Below, in pieces: positions 17,037 to 27,345 of a DNA stretch of 42,515 nucleotides; the stretch's first letter is position 1, and every line of letters starts with the position of its first letter. The notes under the pieces were generated by a model. It had not been told where the DNA came from. It saw only the letters and a program-made list of their open reading frames with translations, and searched no databases. A program made the position numbers and the translations under genes. Source of the DNA: Betaproteobacteria bacterium (GTDB lineage Bacteria > Pseudomonadota > Gammaproteobacteria > Burkholderiales > Thiobacillaceae); assembly GCA_007280375.1 (NCBI GenBank), contig QYQG01000055.1, positions 1 to 42,515 on the forward strand. Reading direction: 5' to 3'.

Positions 17037-18067
17037 GAGGATTCCTTAGATGAGAGTGGTTTTTCTGCTTTTTCAAGTGTGCGCACACGATCGACGAGGC
17101 GGTCGGGGTGACGCAGGTGGGCGATGTTTTTGAGCCACTCGGCATGCGGTTGTTGCGGTTGCACCGAGGTGTAAACGCCGGCCTTGGGGAGTGATTTGGC
17201 GATAAAGGTGCCGGCCGAGACCATCACCTCGTCACCGATCGTGAGGTGACCGATGATCATCGCCGCGCCGCCGATCTGGCAACGCTGGCCGATGCGTGTG
17301 CTGCCGGCGATGCCAACGCAGGCGGCCATCGCGGTGTCGTCGCCGATGATGCAGTTGTGGGCGATGTGGATCAGGTTGTCGAGCTTAACGCCGTTGCCGA
17401 TGACGGTGTCCGTCAACGCGCCTCGGTCTATGCAGGTGTTGGCGCCGATCTCGCAGTCGTCGCCGATGATGACGCGGCCGATCTGCGGGATCTTGACCCA
17501 GTGGCCGTCTTCCAGCGCATTGCCAAAACCATCAGAGCCGATGACCGCGCCGCTGTGGATGCGAACGCGTGCGCCGATCTGGGTGTCGGCATAGAAAATC
17601 ACCTTGGGAAATAATCGGCAATCAGGCCCAATCTCGCAATTCGCGCCGATCACGCAACCGGCGCCGATGCGTGTGTTCGCGCCCATCTGCACACCGGCCT
17701 CGATGACCACCTGAGGGCCGATCTCGCAGCCAGCGCCGATCTGCGCCGTGGGGTGCACAACCGCGCTGGGGTGGATGCCGGCGGTTAGCGCGGGTTCGGG
17801 GTGGAAGAGGGCGGTGATACGGGCGAAGGCGGCGAGGGGATTAGCGGCGATGAGGGTGGGTCTGTCGATCTTAATGGACAAGGTCGGCGGGATGACTAAG
17901 GCCCCCGCGTGACTGGCCATGGCGCGTGGCCAGTGTTTCATCGAGGTCACGAAGCTCAGTTGCAGGGGCGTAGCCGTATCTAAGGGGGCGACCCCTGTCA
18001 GCGTGGCGATACCTATGGCTTCAAGATGCAGCTGTGTCGCGATCTCGGAGAGCGTCAGCATCATCAT
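17033..18067 (-). CDS. lpxD: UDP-3-O-acylglucosamine N-acyltransferase
   Basis: Third enzyme of lipid A synthesis, adding the N-linked 3-hydroxyacyl chain. The N-terminal uridine-binding domain is followed by a long hexapeptide-repeat helix (from about [14 protein letters not shown]) and a C-terminal helix. [12 protein letters not shown] contains the catalytic His. I chose the ATG at 18067 (344 aa); three ATGs stand in a row (18067, 18064, 18061), and the last gives [11 protein letters not shown], most like the family. The frame also extends to a TTG at 18091 that would overlap skp. The stop overlaps fabZ by 4 nt. Confidence 0.93.
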   Translation of the reverse strand: MMMLTLSEIATQLHLEAIGIATLTGVAPLDTATPLQLSFVTSMKHWPRAMASHAGALVIPPTLSIKIDRPTLIAANPLAAFARITALFHPEPALTAGIHPSAVVHPTAQIGAGCEIGPQVVIEAGVQMGANTRIGAGCVIGANCEIGPDCRLFPKVIFYADTQIGARVRIHSGAVIGSDGFGNALEDGHWVKIPQIGRVIIGDDCEIGANTCIDRGALTDTVIGNGVKLDNLIHIAHNCIIGDDTAMAACVGIAGSTRIGQRCQIGGAAMIIGHLTIGDEVMVSAGTFIAKSLPKAGVYTSVQPQQPHAEWLKNIAHLRHPDRLVDRVRTLEKAEKPLSSKESS

Positions 18068-18080
18068 GGCTGCGGCGGGT

Positions 18081-18569
18081 TCAGCGATCAAGGGCCTTGA
18101 TGACGCGTGGCGTGATATCTACCTTAGGACTGGCATAGACGGCATTTTCGAAGATGATGTCGAATTTTTCTCTCTCGGCGATCTCGAGGATGGCCTTGCG
18201 GGCGCGTTCTTGGAAGGCGCCTAGTTCTTCGTTGCGGCGTTGGCCCAAGTCTTCGCGGAAGGCGCGTTTGTCGTTCTCAAGCTCACGGCCCTGTGCGGCG
18301 AGTTCGCGTTGCCGTTTGGCGCGTTCGGTCTCTGATAAGGTCAGGCTGTCTTTTTCGAGGGCGGATTGCAGGTCGCGGGCGTGTTTGATCTTTTTGTTTA
18401 ATTCTTGCTCGCGTACCGTGAATTCCTTTTCGAGTTTTTTGCCGGCCTTTTGCGCTATTGCCGAGTCGCGCAGGAGGTAATCAATATTGACATAGCCGAT
18501 GTGTAGCTCGGCGGCGTACACCGAGCCATTTAACGCGGCCATGGCCAGTACGGCGTATATGAATTTCAT
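18081..18569 (-). CDS. skp: Periplasmic chaperone Skp (OmpH family)
   Basis: Trimeric jellyfish-shaped chaperone that carries unfolded outer-membrane proteins across the periplasm. The 162-residue precursor has a signal peptide ending near SVYA-AE (residue 19). The mature start [20 protein letters not shown] is typical of OmpH. A long, charged helical tentacle region follows, then the C-terminal strand [19 protein letters not shown] good AGGAG site precedes the ATG. It follows bamA by 19 nt, and chaperone and insertase next to each other reflects their joint role in outer-membrane protein assembly. Confidence 0.95.
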   Translation of the reverse strand: MKFIYAVLAMAALNGSVYAAELHIGYVNIDYLLRDSAIAQKAGKKLEKEFTVREQELNKKIKHARDLQSALEKDSLTLSETERAKRQRELAAQGRELENDKRAFREDLGQRRNEELGAFQERARKAILEIAEREKFDIIFENAVYASPKVDITPRVIKALDR

Positions 18570-18588
18570 AATAGTCTCCTCTTAGGGG

Positions 18589-20907
18589 TTAAAACGCCGA
18601 GCCCATCTGGAATTGGAAGGACTCGGTTTTATCGGTGCTTAGTTTCTTCAACGGCGTGGCAATGCTGAGCTTGATCGGGCCCATCGGCGACATCCAGGTG
18701 ACGGCCATGCCGGTCGAGGCGCGCAGATCAGCGAATGAATAGGTGTCCGCATAGGCTGCGCCGACATCGACAAAGGCGGAGAGGCGCAGTTGTTTGTCTT
18801 GACCCGAGCCGGGGAAGGGGAAGATGGCCTCGGCGTTACCGATGAGTTGTTTGTTGCCACCGAGCGAGACGATGTTGCCGCTGCTGTCGGTGGTCGTGGG
18901 GCCCAAAGAGCCGTTTTGGAAACCGCGTACCGAACCGATGCCGCCAACATAGAAGTTGCGCCAGAAGGGCAGTTCGCTACCGCCAATGCCGCCGCCATAA
19001 CCGGCCTGACCGTTGAGTAGCAGGGTGGAGTTGGTCCACGGCAAGGGTTTTAGCCATTGGTGTTGATAGTTGATCTTGTAGAACTTGAGGTCATCGCCCA
19101 GACCGGGGGCGATCTCGCCATAGAGGCGCTGTAAAGAACCTTTGGTCGGGTTCAGCACCGAATCACGCGAGTCAAAGGCCCAGCCCATGTCGAGGCGTAG
19201 CCAGGTGGCATCGAGGCCGGTGGCCGTGCCGCCATTGCGGATGGCAAAATCGGTGTAGTACGGGACGGTGCTCGTGGTGCTGATCTTGAGATTATTGTTT
19301 TCTACGGCGGCGCCCACGCTGAGGCTATTGGTCTCGGAGGTCGGGATGCCTAGACGCAGGCCTAGGCCGGCGGTGTCCATGGCGTAGGGGGCGACGCTGG
19401 TCGTGCTAGAGGCGCTGGTCAGGTCGGTCTTTTTGAGGTAGGCATCCCAGCCTAGGCTGATGCCGTCGGGGGTGAAATAGGGGTTGGTCCAGCCGAACAC
19501 ATAGGTGGTGTTGGTCTTGCTGGTGTTGACCTGCGCCGAGGCGCGGTTGCCGGTACCGAACAGGTTGTTTTGGTTTAAAGAGCCGGTCAGCACTAGGCCG
19601 TCCGAGCTAGAAAAACCGGCGCCGACCATGACCGAGCCGGTCGATTGTTCCGCGACATCGACATTGAGGTTGACCTGATCCATGGTCCCCGCGACGGGCG
19701 GGGTCTCGATGTTGACCTCTTTGAAATAGCCTAGGCGTTCGATCCGTTCGCGCGAGCGTTTGATCTTGCCCTCGTCATACCACGCGCCCTCCATCTGCCG
19801 CATCTCGCGCCGCACGACCTTGTCTTGGGTGCGCGTGTTGCCAGCGATGTTGATGCGGTTGACATAAACCTTGCGGCCCGGATCGACCATAAAGGTGAAG
19901 GCGACGGTCTTTTTCTCGCGATCGAGTTCGGGCGCGGCGTTGATGTTGGCGAAGGCATAGCCCTCGTTGCCCAGTCGCTCGCCGATCTTTTTGACCGCCT
20001 CGTTGAGCTTTTCGCGTGAAAAGGTGTCGCCGGCCTTGAAGCTGACCAGTTTTTGCAACTCGGCCTCGGGCACCGGCATCTCGCCCGCAAAACCAAACTT
20101 GGCGATGCTGAACTTCTCGCCTTCCTTGATGTTGAGGGTGAGATAGATGTCTTTTTTATCCGGCGTGATCGAGACCTGAGTGGAGTCGATGGTGAACTCT
20201 AGATGGCCGCGATTGAGGTACCACGAACGCAGGGTCTCGATGTCGGCGGCGAGTTTTTGCTTGGCGTATTGGTCGTTTTTGGTGAACCAAGTCAGCCAGC
20301 CCGGGGTGCGCAACACGAATAGATCTTTGAGGTCTTTTTCTTTATAGGCCGCTGCGCCGATGAGGTTGATGGCGCGAATCTTGGCAACCTCACCCTCGCT
20401 GACCTCAAAGCTAATCGCCATGCGATTGCGTTCTAGGGGCGAGGTGTTGGCCTTGATCTGTACGGCATAGAGGCTGCGGTTGTAATACTGGCGTTTGAGT
20501 TCTTGTTCGGCGCGGTCGAGCAGCGATTTATCGAGGATGCGACCTTCAGCCAGACCCAAGTCTTTGAAGGCACGACGGATATCGTCCTTTTGAAACTCCT
20601 TCATGCCGGTGAATTCAACGCTGGCGATGGCGGGCCGTTCTTCGAGCAGGACGATCAAGACCTGACCTTGGCTCTCCAGACGCACATCCTTGAAAAACCC
20701 CGTAGCATAAAGCGCCTTGATCGCGGCCGTGGCCTTATCGGCGGTCAGCGTCTCACCGACCTTGACCGGTAGATACGAAAAGACGGTGCCGGCCTCGGTG
20801 CGCTGGATGCCTTCGACGCGGATGTCTTTGACTTCGAATTCGTCTAAGGCGAGGGCGGTCGTCGAGGCTAAGGCGGCTGCAAGTAGGGTTAATGCAAATG
20901 TTTTCAT
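18589..20907 (-). CDS. bamA: Outer membrane protein assembly factor BamA
   Basis: Central beta-barrel of the BAM complex, which folds and inserts outer-membrane proteins. The 772-residue precursor starts with a signal peptide ([20 protein letters not shown]). About 400 residues of POTRA domains follow (five expected; FEVKDIRVEGIQRTEAGTV is the first). The C-terminal Omp85 barrel contains the conserved VRGF motif (GGIGSVRGFQ). The protein ends in Phe (QFQMGSAF), the C-terminal signature of outer-membrane barrels. Its start overlaps the rseP stop by ATGA, and skp follows. Confidence 0.97.
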   Translation of the reverse strand: MKTFALTLLAAALASTTALALDEFEVKDIRVEGIQRTEAGTVFSYLPVKVGETLTADKATAAIKALYATGFFKDVRLESQGQVLIVLLEERPAIASVEFTGMKEFQKDDIRRAFKDLGLAEGRILDKSLLDRAEQELKRQYYNRSLYAVQIKANTSPLERNRMAISFEVSEGEVAKIRAINLIGAAAYKEKDLKDLFVLRTPGWLTWFTKNDQYAKQKLAADIETLRSWYLNRGHLEFTIDSTQVSITPDKKDIYLTLNIKEGEKFSIAKFGFAGEMPVPEAELQKLVSFKAGDTFSREKLNEAVKKIGERLGNEGYAFANINAAPELDREKKTVAFTFMVDPGRKVYVNRINIAGNTRTQDKVVRREMRQMEGAWYDEGKIKRSRERIERLGYFKEVNIETPPVAGTMDQVNLNVDVAEQSTGSVMVGAGFSSSDGLVLTGSLNQNNLFGTGNRASAQVNTSKTNTTYVFGWTNPYFTPDGISLGWDAYLKKTDLTSASSTTSVAPYAMDTAGLGLRLGIPTSETNSLSVGAAVENNNLKISTTSTVPYYTDFAIRNGGTATGLDATWLRLDMGWAFDSRDSVLNPTKGSLQRLYGEIAPGLGDDLKFYKINYQHQWLKPLPWTNSTLLLNGQAGYGGGIGGSELPFWRNFYVGGIGSVRGFQNGSLGPTTTDSSGNIVSLGGNKQLIGNAEAIFPFPGSGQDKQLRLSAFVDVGAAYADTYSFADLRASTGMAVTWMSPMGPIKLSIATPLKKLSTDKTESFQFQMGSAF

Positions 20908-22250
20908 GAATTAAGCAGTCGAGTAAGGTCGTTATAGATGGCAAAAGTCATTAAGGTGAGTAATAAGGCCATGCCCACGCGCTGCGCCTGTTCTTGCAGA
21001 CGCTCAGAAACAGACCGCCCGGTCACCCATTCGATGAGATAGTACAACAAATGTCCCCCATCTAGCATAGGGATAGGCAAGAGATTCAACACGCCGAGGC
21101 TGACGCTGATCAGGGCGAGGAAGCCGACAAAGGCGACCCAACCGGCCTGTGCCGATTGCCCAGCATAATCGGCAATGCTGATCGGGCCGGAGAGGTTCTG
21201 CAAGGAGGCCTCGCCGATCAACATGCGACCCATCATGCGTAGACTAAAGACGGAAAGGTCCCAGGTGCGCTGAATGGCCTGCGTGGCCGCGTCGATCGGG
21301 CCATAGCGGTGGATGACGCGCATCTTTGCTAAGAGGGCTGGGTCGATGCGGGGGGCGATGCCGATGCGGGTGATCGTCTGGCCGGCATCAACAACCCGTT
21401 CGGGGCGCACGCTCAGGGTGAGGGTCTGGCCTGCCCGTTCGAGGCGGATGGATAGATCGCCTTGGCGGGTTTGACGGATGCGTTGCACCAAACCTTGCCA
21501 GTCTTCGGTCAGCGTTTCGTCCACGGCGAGGATGCGGTCGCCCACCTGTAAACCGGCCCGTGCGGCGGGACCGTCGGCGATCACCGCACCCACGACCGCC
21601 GCCATGGGCGGTGTGCCAGGAGATAGGCCCAAGGCGTGGATGGGGTTGGCCTCCTGCGCGGCGGTCAACAAGGCCTCGCGCGGCAAGACGGCGTGGCGGA
21701 GATGGCCGTGTGCGTCTTCGACCTCTAGGCGGGCATCGGTCTGGTTATCGAGTAGGAGTTGCTCGGCCAGCGTTTGCCAATCGGGTATCGATAGGCTATT
21801 GAGGGTGACGATCACATCACCGCCACGCAGGTCGGCTAAGGCCGCCGCGGTCCCGCTCGGCGGTTCGGCTACGATGGGGCGCAGGGCCGGGATGCCGTGC
21901 ATATTTAAGATCCACAGCAGGCCTATGGCGAGGAGGAAGTTGGCTATCGGCCCGGCCGCGACGATGATGGCGCGTTTGCCTAGCGGTTGGCGGTTGAAGG
22001 TGTAGGCCTGTTGATCGAGTGCTACGCTGTCCTCGCGCTCGTCCAAAAACTTAACAAAACCGCCCAAGGGGATGGCCGCGACGGCCCATTCGGTGCCGTG
22101 TCTGTCGGTGCGCTTGAACAACGGGCGACCGAATCCAACGGAGAACTTTAACACCCGCACCCCCGCCCAACGCGCGGCGGCATAGTGGCCCAGTTCATGC
22201 ACCACAATCAACAAGGCGAGGGTGGCGAGAAAGGCGAGGAGGGTGGTCAT
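20904..22250 (-). CDS. rseP: Site-2 intramembrane zinc metalloprotease RseP
   Basis: Inner-membrane protease that cuts anti-sigma factor RseA to release sigma E, and clears remnant signal peptides. The 448-residue protein has HELGH (His18, Glu19, His22) inside the first membrane segment. The second metal-ligand motif MLDGGH (Asp397) is near the end. Two periplasmic PDZ-like regions lie between them, the second clear in [18 protein letters not shown]. Four membrane segments are expected. Start and stop overlap dxr and bamA by 4 nt each. Its job in envelope stress control fits its place beside bamA and skp. Confidence 0.96.
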   Translation of the reverse strand: MTTLLAFLATLALLIVVHELGHYAAARWAGVRVLKFSVGFGRPLFKRTDRHGTEWAVAAIPLGGFVKFLDEREDSVALDQQAYTFNRQPLGKRAIIVAAGPIANFLLAIGLLWILNMHGIPALRPIVAEPPSGTAAALADLRGGDVIVTLNSLSIPDWQTLAEQLLLDNQTDARLEVEDAHGHLRHAVLPREALLTAAQEANPIHALGLSPGTPPMAAVVGAVIADGPAARAGLQVGDRILAVDETLTEDWQGLVQRIRQTRQGDLSIRLERAGQTLTLSVRPERVVDAGQTITRIGIAPRIDPALLAKMRVIHRYGPIDAATQAIQRTWDLSVFSLRMMGRMLIGEASLQNLSGPISIADYAGQSAQAGWVAFVGFLALISVSLGVLNLLPIPMLDGGHLLYYLIEWVTGRSVSERLQEQAQRVGMALLLTLMTFAIYNDLTRLLNS

Positions 22251-23419
22251 GCCGGGATGATCGCCGTTGCTACGCGGCGCGCCTCTGCGTCGGCCACGAA
22301 CAGGTCGTCTAGGCTGTTGGCGGGTAGCGTGCCGATCTGGTCTAAGGTCGCTTGCAAGGTGTGGGCGATGCCGAGATAGGGGAGTTTATGGTCTAAAAAC
22401 GCCGCCACGGCGATCTCGTTGGCGGCGTTGAGGATGGCCGTGGCCGCGCCGCCGGCGCGGAGCGCGTCGAAGGCCAAGCCCAAACACGGAAAACGCGCCG
22501 GGTCGGGTTTTTCAAAGGTCAGCGTGCCGATCTTTGCCAGTTCTAGCCATGGCACGCCGCAGGCGATGCGATCGGGAAAGGCCAAGGCGTGGGCGATGGG
22601 CGTGCGCATGTCGGGGTTGGACAACTGCGCGATCACCGAGCCGTCTTGATATTCGACCATCGAATGGATGATGCTCTGCGGGTGGATGACGACCTCGATC
22701 TCATTAGGTTTGGCGTTAAACAACCAGCGCGCCTCGATGACCTCCAAGCCCTTGTTCATCATGGTGGCGGAATCGACGGAGATCTTTTTGCCCATCACCC
22801 AGTTGGGGTGGGCGACGGCCTCCTCTGGCGTGACCGCCGCCAAGCTCTCGACCGCGCGGGTGCGGAACGGGCCGCCCGAGGCGGTCAATAAGATGCGGCG
22901 CACGCCATGCGCCTTGAGGTCGCCGTCATAGGCGTCGGGCATGGACTGGAAGATGGCGTTGTGTTCGGAGTCGATCGGCAACAGGGTCGCGCCACCCTGT
23001 TTAACCGCGTCCATAAAGAAGGCGCCGGCCATGACCAGCGTCTCTTTATTAGCCAACAGGATGCGCTTGCCGGCGCGGGCGGCGGCCAGCGCTGGGCGTA
23101 GACCGGCCGCCCCGACGATGGCGGCCATGACGCTATCGACCTCGGGCGCGGCGGAGACCTGTTCTAGCGCGTCGATGCCATACAACACCTCGGTGCGTGT
23201 TCCGGCCAGCAGGGTTTGCAACTGACTGGCCTTGTCGGCGGTTAAGACCACCGCATAGCGCGGCTGGAATTGGCGGCATTGCGCGGCCAGCTTATCGATC
23301 TGGTTCGCGCCCGACAAGGCAAAGAGGCGAAAACGCTCGGGGTGCATGGCGCAGACCGCCAGCGTAGAGACGCCGATGGTGCCGGTCGAGCCTAAGATTG
23401 TGAGGGTGTGGACGCTCAT
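22247..23419 (-). CDS. dxr: 1-deoxy-D-xylulose 5-phosphate reductoisomerase
   Basis: Converts DXP to MEP with NADPH, the committed step of the non-mevalonate isoprenoid pathway. I chose the ATG at 23419 (390 aa) because it overlaps the cdsA stop as ATGA, like its neighbours, and the family sequence starts there ([16 protein letters not shown]). A GTG six codons upstream is less likely. Conserved features are the NADPH loop GSTGTIG, LLANKET, the metal-binding DSEHNAIFQ and [17 protein letters not shown]. With uppS in the same operon and ispD elsewhere in the window, three steps of isoprenoid and undecaprenyl synthesis are present. Confidence 0.96.
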   Translation of the reverse strand: MSVHTLTILGSTGTIGVSTLAVCAMHPERFRLFALSGANQIDKLAAQCRQFQPRYAVVLTADKASQLQTLLAGTRTEVLYGIDALEQVSAAPEVDSVMAAIVGAAGLRPALAAARAGKRILLANKETLVMAGAFFMDAVKQGGATLLPIDSEHNAIFQSMPDAYDGDLKAHGVRRILLTASGGPFRTRAVESLAAVTPEEAVAHPNWVMGKKISVDSATMMNKGLEVIEARWLFNAKPNEIEVVIHPQSIIHSMVEYQDGSVIAQLSNPDMRTPIAHALAFPDRIACGVPWLELAKIGTLTFEKPDPARFPCLGLAFDALRAGGAATAILNAANEIAVAAFLDHKLPYLGIAHTLQATLDQIGTLPANSLDDLFVADAEARRVATAIIPA

Positions 23420-24222
23420 CGCGTAAACCAATGCCACAGCAAGGCGGCGACCGGCAGGGTGGCGATCAGGCTATCGAGACGGTCGAGCACGCCACCGTGG
23501 CCGGGCAGGAGTGTGCCGCTGTCTTTCACCCCGGCCTGGCGTTTGATCCACGACTCGAACAGGTCGCCGACGATAGAGAGGATGAGCATCAGGGCGAAGA
23601 AGCCCAGACCGCGCGGCAGGCAGTCGATGCCGCACAGCGGCCACCACGGATAGAGGGCGAGGCCATAGAGCAACACGGCAACGGCCGCGCCCAGCGCGCC
23701 TTCGATGGTCTTGCCGGGGCTGATGGCCGGGGCGAGTTTGCGTTTGCCAAAGCGGCGACCGGTGAAATACGCAGCGGAGTCGGCGATGGCGATGGCACCG
23801 ATGATGGCCAAGATGACATTCGGGCTAATGGCGCGCAGGTCGATCAAGGCCCACCAGAACGAGGGCAAGAGGATCAGCCCTAGCGGTAACAGTCGCGCCG
23901 CGGTCGTCGCCCAGCCTTTGGATAGCCAGAGCGGCGCGATCAGCCACCAAAACACACTGGCGGGTAAGAAAAGGTAGAGTGGCTCTATAGGCAGGGCAGA
24001 GATCGCAACCGCCAGCGCACCGAGACCCAAGGTGTAGAGTGCGCGTCCATTGGTTTTTAGGCCGGCCAGACCCGCCCACTCCCACGCGGCGAGCAGGGTG
24101 ACGATCAGGGTCAAGACACGCCAGACCTCATTGGAGGCGAAATAGAGCGCGGCCACGACGCCGCTAATGAGCAGGGCGGCCGTCATCAAACGCAACTGCA
24201 GGTTAGAGCGTGCTGTGGTCAT
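23416..24222 (-). CDS. cdsA: Phosphatidate cytidylyltransferase
   Basis: Integral membrane enzyme that makes CDP-diacylglycerol from phosphatidate and CTP, feeding all phospholipid synthesis. The ATG at 24222 (268 aa) overlaps the uppS stop as ATGA. A longer open frame upstream runs over uppS and lacks membrane character, so I reject it. The protein is made almost entirely of hydrophobic segments and ends with the CDP-alcohol signature region ([18 protein letters not shown], then [13 protein letters not shown]). Length is normal for CdsA. Confidence 0.95.
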   Translation of the reverse strand: MTTARSNLQLRLMTAALLISGVVAALYFASNEVWRVLTLIVTLLAAWEWAGLAGLKTNGRALYTLGLGALAVAISALPIEPLYLFLPASVFWWLIAPLWLSKGWATTAARLLPLGLILLPSFWWALIDLRAISPNVILAIIGAIAIADSAAYFTGRRFGKRKLAPAISPGKTIEGALGAAVAVLLYGLALYPWWPLCGIDCLPRGLGFFALMLILSIVGDLFESWIKRQAGVKDSGTLLPGHGGVLDRLDSLIATLPVAALLWHWFTR

Positions 24223-24974
24223 ACGGGGGCCCCGAGTTGTTCGCTGGTGCGGCCAAAACGGCGCTCGCGTTGTTGATAGGAGGCGATGGCGGCCTTCAAG
24301 GTGTCGCCGTTGAAATCGGGCCACAGGGTGTCGGTAAAATGGAACTCGGTATAGGCGAGTTGCCAAAGTAAGAAGTTGCTGATGCGCTGTTCGCCGCCGG
24401 TGCGGATAAAGAGGTCAGGCTCGGGGGCATCGCCCATGGCTAGGTAATCGGTCAGGGTCGCCTCGTCGATCTCGGTCGCCTCGGGGTTGGCGGCGCGCCA
24501 ACGGTTGACCGCGTTCAAGAGGTCCCAACGGCCACCGTAATTGGCCGCGATGGTGAGGGTGAGTTTGCTGCAACCGCCGGTACGCACCTCAGCGACGGTG
24601 ATGAGTTCTTGGATGCGCGGCGAGAAACGCGACAGGTCGCCGATGATATTGAGGCGCACACCGTTTTTGAGCAGGCGGTCCACCTCGTCTTCGAGGGCAT
24701 GAACAAAGAGTTCCATCAGGCGCGTGACCTCGGCCTCGGGGCGACGCCAGTTTTCGGAGCTAAAGGCGAATAAGGTGAGGTATTCCACACCCTGCTCGAT
24801 GCAGGCTTGCACGACATCGCGCACCCGTTTGACCCCGACGGCGTGGCCGGCCACGCGCGGCATGAGGCGTTTTTTGGCCCAACGCCCATTGCCGTCCATG
24901 ATGATGGCGATGTGTTTTGGGACGATCGCGACGGGCGGGATCGTTTGCGTGGGGCTGATGAGTTTGCGGAGCAT
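24219..24974 (-). CDS. uppS: Undecaprenyl pyrophosphate synthase
   Basis: Cis-prenyltransferase that extends farnesyl pyrophosphate to the C55 lipid carrier for peptidoglycan and O-antigen. The 251-residue protein has [16 protein letters not shown] with catalytic Asp27. It also has [11 protein letters not shown] and the C-terminal [15 protein letters not shown] signature that binds diphosphate and magnesium. A purine-rich AAGGTAG precedes the ATG. It lies 20 nt after frr and begins the series of ATGA-coupled genes uppS-cdsA-dxr-rseP-bamA. Confidence 0.96.
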   Translation of the reverse strand: MLRKLISPTQTIPPVAIVPKHIAIIMDGNGRWAKKRLMPRVAGHAVGVKRVRDVVQACIEQGVEYLTLFAFSSENWRRPEAEVTRLMELFVHALEDEVDRLLKNGVRLNIIGDLSRFSPRIQELITVAEVRTGGCSKLTLTIAANYGGRWDLLNAVNRWRAANPEATEIDEATLTDYLAMGDAPEPDLFIRTGGEQRISNFLLWQLAYTEFHFTDTLWPDFNGDTLKAAIASYQQRERRFGRTSEQLGAPV

Positions 24975-24994
24975 GGTGCTACCTTAACCGCTCG

Positions 24995-25552
24995 TCAAAC
25001 AACCATCAATTCTTTTTCTTTTTCGGCGGTCGCCTTGTCCATCTCGGCGATGTGTTTGTCGGTCAGTTTTTGAACCTCGTCGCTGGCGCGGCGCTCGTCG
25101 TCCTCGCTGATCTCGCTCTTTTTGAGCAGGTCTTTGAGGTGGGCGATGGCATCGCGGCGGATGTTGCGCACCGCGATCTTGCTTTCTTCCATCTCGTGTC
25201 GCACCACTTTAACGAGGTCTTTACGGCGCTCTTCGGTCATCGCGGGGATGGGGATGCGCACGATGTCGCCAATGGTGGAGGGGTTGAGGCCGAGGTCGGA
25301 CTCGCGGATGGCCTTTTCGATCTTGGCCAACATGGGTTTTTCCCAGGCCTGCACGCCTAGGGTGTGCGAGTCCAGCACCGACACATTGCCGGCTTGGTTG
25401 ACGGCGATCAGGCTGCCGTAATAATCGACCTTGATATGATCCAACAATCCCGCGTGTGGGCGGCCGGTGCGCACCTTGCCAAACTCGGTCTTGAGGGCCT
25501 CAACCGATTTGTGCATCTTATCGGCGGCGTTCTTTTTGATGTCATCAGTCAT
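24995..25552 (-). CDS. frr: Ribosome recycling factor
   Basis: Works with EF-G to split post-termination ribosomes. The 185-residue length is exactly that of E. coli RRF. Conserved regions are the N-terminal helix with [15 protein letters not shown], then [20 protein letters not shown] and [16 protein letters not shown]. The C-terminal coiled domain ends in ELMVV. A GGAAGA site precedes the ATG. It lies 14 nt after pyrH in the conserved rpsB-tsf-pyrH-frr order. Confidence 0.97.
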   Translation of the reverse strand: MTDDIKKNAADKMHKSVEALKTEFGKVRTGRPHAGLLDHIKVDYYGSLIAVNQAGNVSVLDSHTLGVQAWEKPMLAKIEKAIRESDLGLNPSTIGDIVRIPIPAMTEERRKDLVKVVRHEMEESKIAVRNIRRDAIAHLKDLLKKSEISEDDERRASDEVQKLTDKHIAEMDKATAEKEKELMVV

Positions 25553-25566
25553 GTGTGTCTTCCGGA

Positions 25567-26274
25567 TTAAAGGGTGACTCGCGTGCCTTCATCCTCACCT
25601 AACACCACGCGCTTGAGCGCGCCGGGGGTGAAGATATTGAATACGCACAGAGGGAGTTTTTGTTCGCGGCAGAGGGCAAAGGCGGCGGTATCCAATACGC
25701 CGAGATTGCGCGCGATGGCCTCGTCAAAGGTCAGCGTCGTGTAACGGGTGGCGGTCGGATCTTTCTTGGGGTCAGCGGTGTAGACGCCATCGACCTTGGT
25801 GGCCTTTAACATCAGATCGGCGTCGATCTCCGCTCCGCGCAGGGCCGAGGCCGTGTCGGTGGTGAAGAAGGGGTTGCCGGTGCCACCGCCAAAGATGACG
25901 ACACGGCCCGCATCCAGATGACGCACCGCGCTGTCGCGTTCAAACGGCTCGCCGACATGGCCGATGGGGACGGCGGTTTGCACCCGTGTGTCTAGCCCCG
26001 CCTGTTGCAAAACATCTTTTAAGGCAAGGGCGTTCATGACCGTGGCCAGCATCCCCATGGAATCGGCGGTAGCGCGATTCGTCCCAGACAGGGCGCCGGT
26101 CGCGCCGCGAAACAGGTTGCCGCCACCGACAACGATGGCGACCTGCACGCCGAGATCGACGATCTCTTTGATCTGCGCACTAATGCCTTTGAGCGTCGCG
26201 GCGTGGTAGCCAAAGGTGTCCGGCCCCATCAGGGCCTCGCCAGAGAGTTTGAGCAGGATGCGTTTGATCTTCAT
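25567..26274 (-). CDS. pyrH: Uridylate kinase
   Basis: Hexameric UMP kinase of the amino-acid-kinase fold that makes UDP for pyrimidine nucleotide supply. It shares no ancestry with eukaryotic UMP kinases. The 235-residue protein shows [13 protein letters not shown], the glycine loop VGGGNLFRG, and the substrate region [17 protein letters not shown] followed by [10 protein letters not shown]. Length is normal (E. coli 241 aa). GAGGA precedes the ATG. The 70-nt gap to tsf holds a candidate promoter of its own. Confidence 0.97.
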   Translation of the reverse strand: MKIKRILLKLSGEALMGPDTFGYHAATLKGISAQIKEIVDLGVQVAIVVGGGNLFRGATGALSGTNRATADSMGMLATVMNALALKDVLQQAGLDTRVQTAVPIGHVGEPFERDSAVRHLDAGRVVIFGGGTGNPFFTTDTASALRGAEIDADLMLKATKVDGVYTADPKKDPTATRYTTLTFDEAIARNLGVLDTAAFALCREQKLPLCVFNIFTPGALKRVVLGEDEGTRVTL

Positions 26275-26313
26275 CGTGTCCTCGTGCGTCGATCGGGTTA
26301 GGTTGGGCTTTTG

Positions 26314-26343
26314 ATTAAACCCGGTGGCTCAGTTTAACCTCAA
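26314..26343 (-). promoter_or_regulatory. Candidate pyrH promoter in the tsf-pyrH gap
   Basis: On the minus strand TTGAGG (26343-26338) is followed after 18 nt by TTTAAT (26319-26314). This would start a transcript about 35 nt before the pyrH ATG. The sequence is next to the tsf stop, so it may let pyrH and the envelope genes be expressed apart from rpsB-tsf. It rests on consensus matching only. Confidence 0.35.
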
Positions 26344-26344
26344 T

Positions 26345-27220
26345 TTAAACCTTAGATGCCGCCGCAACCTCGGCCGCGAAGTCGTTGACCTTTTTCTCGA
26401 TCCCTTCGCCGACCATGTACAAGGTAAAGCCGTGCACCGCGCCGCCTTTGGACTTCATCAACTGTTCGATGGTCTGCTTGTCGTCCTTGACGAAGGGCTG
26501 GGTGAGTAGGGCCACTTCTTTGAGGAACTTTTGCACAGTGCCTTCGGCGATCTTGTCCAGCATCGCCTCGGGCTTGCCGGCTTCCCTCGCCTTTTCGATG
26601 GCGACGCGACGCTCGGTGTCGATCAGGGCGGGCGACACGCCAGAGGCATCTAAAGACTTAGGCTTGGTGGCGGCGATGTGCATCGCGACATCGCGGGCTG
26701 TGCCTTCGTCACCGGTAATGTCGGCCAGGACACCGATCTTGGCGCCGCCGTGGATATACTGCGCCATCTTACCTTGCGCAGCAACGCGAACAAAGCGGCG
26801 CAGGCTCATGTTTTCGCCTACTTTTCCGACTAGCGCAGTGCGAATCTCTTCGACCGTCTGGGCGCCAATCTTCATGGCGGAGAGGGCGGCGACATCGGCC
26901 GGGCTTTGCGTCACAACCATCTCGGCGAGGTTTTTGACGAAGGTAAGGAACTCATCGTTCTTAGCCACGAAGTCGGTCTCGCAGTTCACCTCGATCATCG
27001 AGCCCAGCTTGCCATCGGCGGTGATGTGGATACCGACGATGCCTTCAGCCGCGATGCGGCTGGCGCTCTTGGCGGCCTTGTTGCCAAACTTGACGCGCAG
27101 GATCTCTTCGGCGCGGGTCATATCGCCCTCAGCCTCGGTGAGGGCCTTTTTGCAATCCATCATCGGCGCGTCGGTCATCTCGCGCAATTGTTTGACCATA
27201 GAGGCGGTAATGTCAGCCAT
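26345..27220 (-). CDS. tsf: Translation elongation factor Ts
   Basis: Guanine-nucleotide exchange factor that recharges EF-Tu. The 291-residue protein starts [30 protein letters not shown], with the UBA-like N-terminal domain. It continues with the core domain, including [19 protein letters not shown] and the [11 protein letters not shown] segment. Length is close to E. coli EF-Ts (283 aa). A good GGAGA site precedes the ATG. It follows rpsB across a 125-nt gap with a strong hairpin, which probably sets the S2 to EF-Ts ratio. Confidence 0.97.
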   Translation of the reverse strand: MADITASMVKQLREMTDAPMMDCKKALTEAEGDMTRAEEILRVKFGNKAAKSASRIAAEGIVGIHITADGKLGSMIEVNCETDFVAKNDEFLTFVKNLAEMVVTQSPADVAALSAMKIGAQTVEEIRTALVGKVGENMSLRRFVRVAAQGKMAQYIHGGAKIGVLADITGDEGTARDVAMHIAATKPKSLDASGVSPALIDTERRVAIEKAREAGKPEAMLDKIAEGTVQKFLKEVALLTQPFVKDDKQTIEQLMKSKGGAVHGFTLYMVGEGIEKKVNDFAAEVAAASKV

Positions 27221-27283
27221 TGTGTATTCTCCAAAAGTAAATCGTGTTTATGGTGTTTATGCGCTCATTGAGACGCGTGTTAT

Positions 27284-27315
27284 ACAATAACGCGCCACAG
27301 TGGGCGCGTTATTGT
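27284..27315 (-). terminator. Strong hairpin between rpsB and tsf, likely attenuator
   Basis: A perfect 13-bp stem (27303-27315 with 27284-27296) encloses a 6-nt loop. On the transcribed minus strand it is followed by ATAACACG rather than a T-run, so termination is likely to be partial. It lies about 30 nt after the rpsB stop and 64 nt before tsf. A partly terminating signal here would explain extra rpsB message relative to tsf, as reported for this gene pair in E. coli. Confidence 0.6.
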
Positions 27316-27345
27316 TACGGACATCTACGGCAAACGCGGCCTAGA

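Noticed and set aside
24223-24366. N-terminal extension of cdsA into uppS
   Set aside because: The extra residues are Arg/His-rich and not membrane-like, and the ATG at 24222 forms the ATGA overlap seen throughout this operon.
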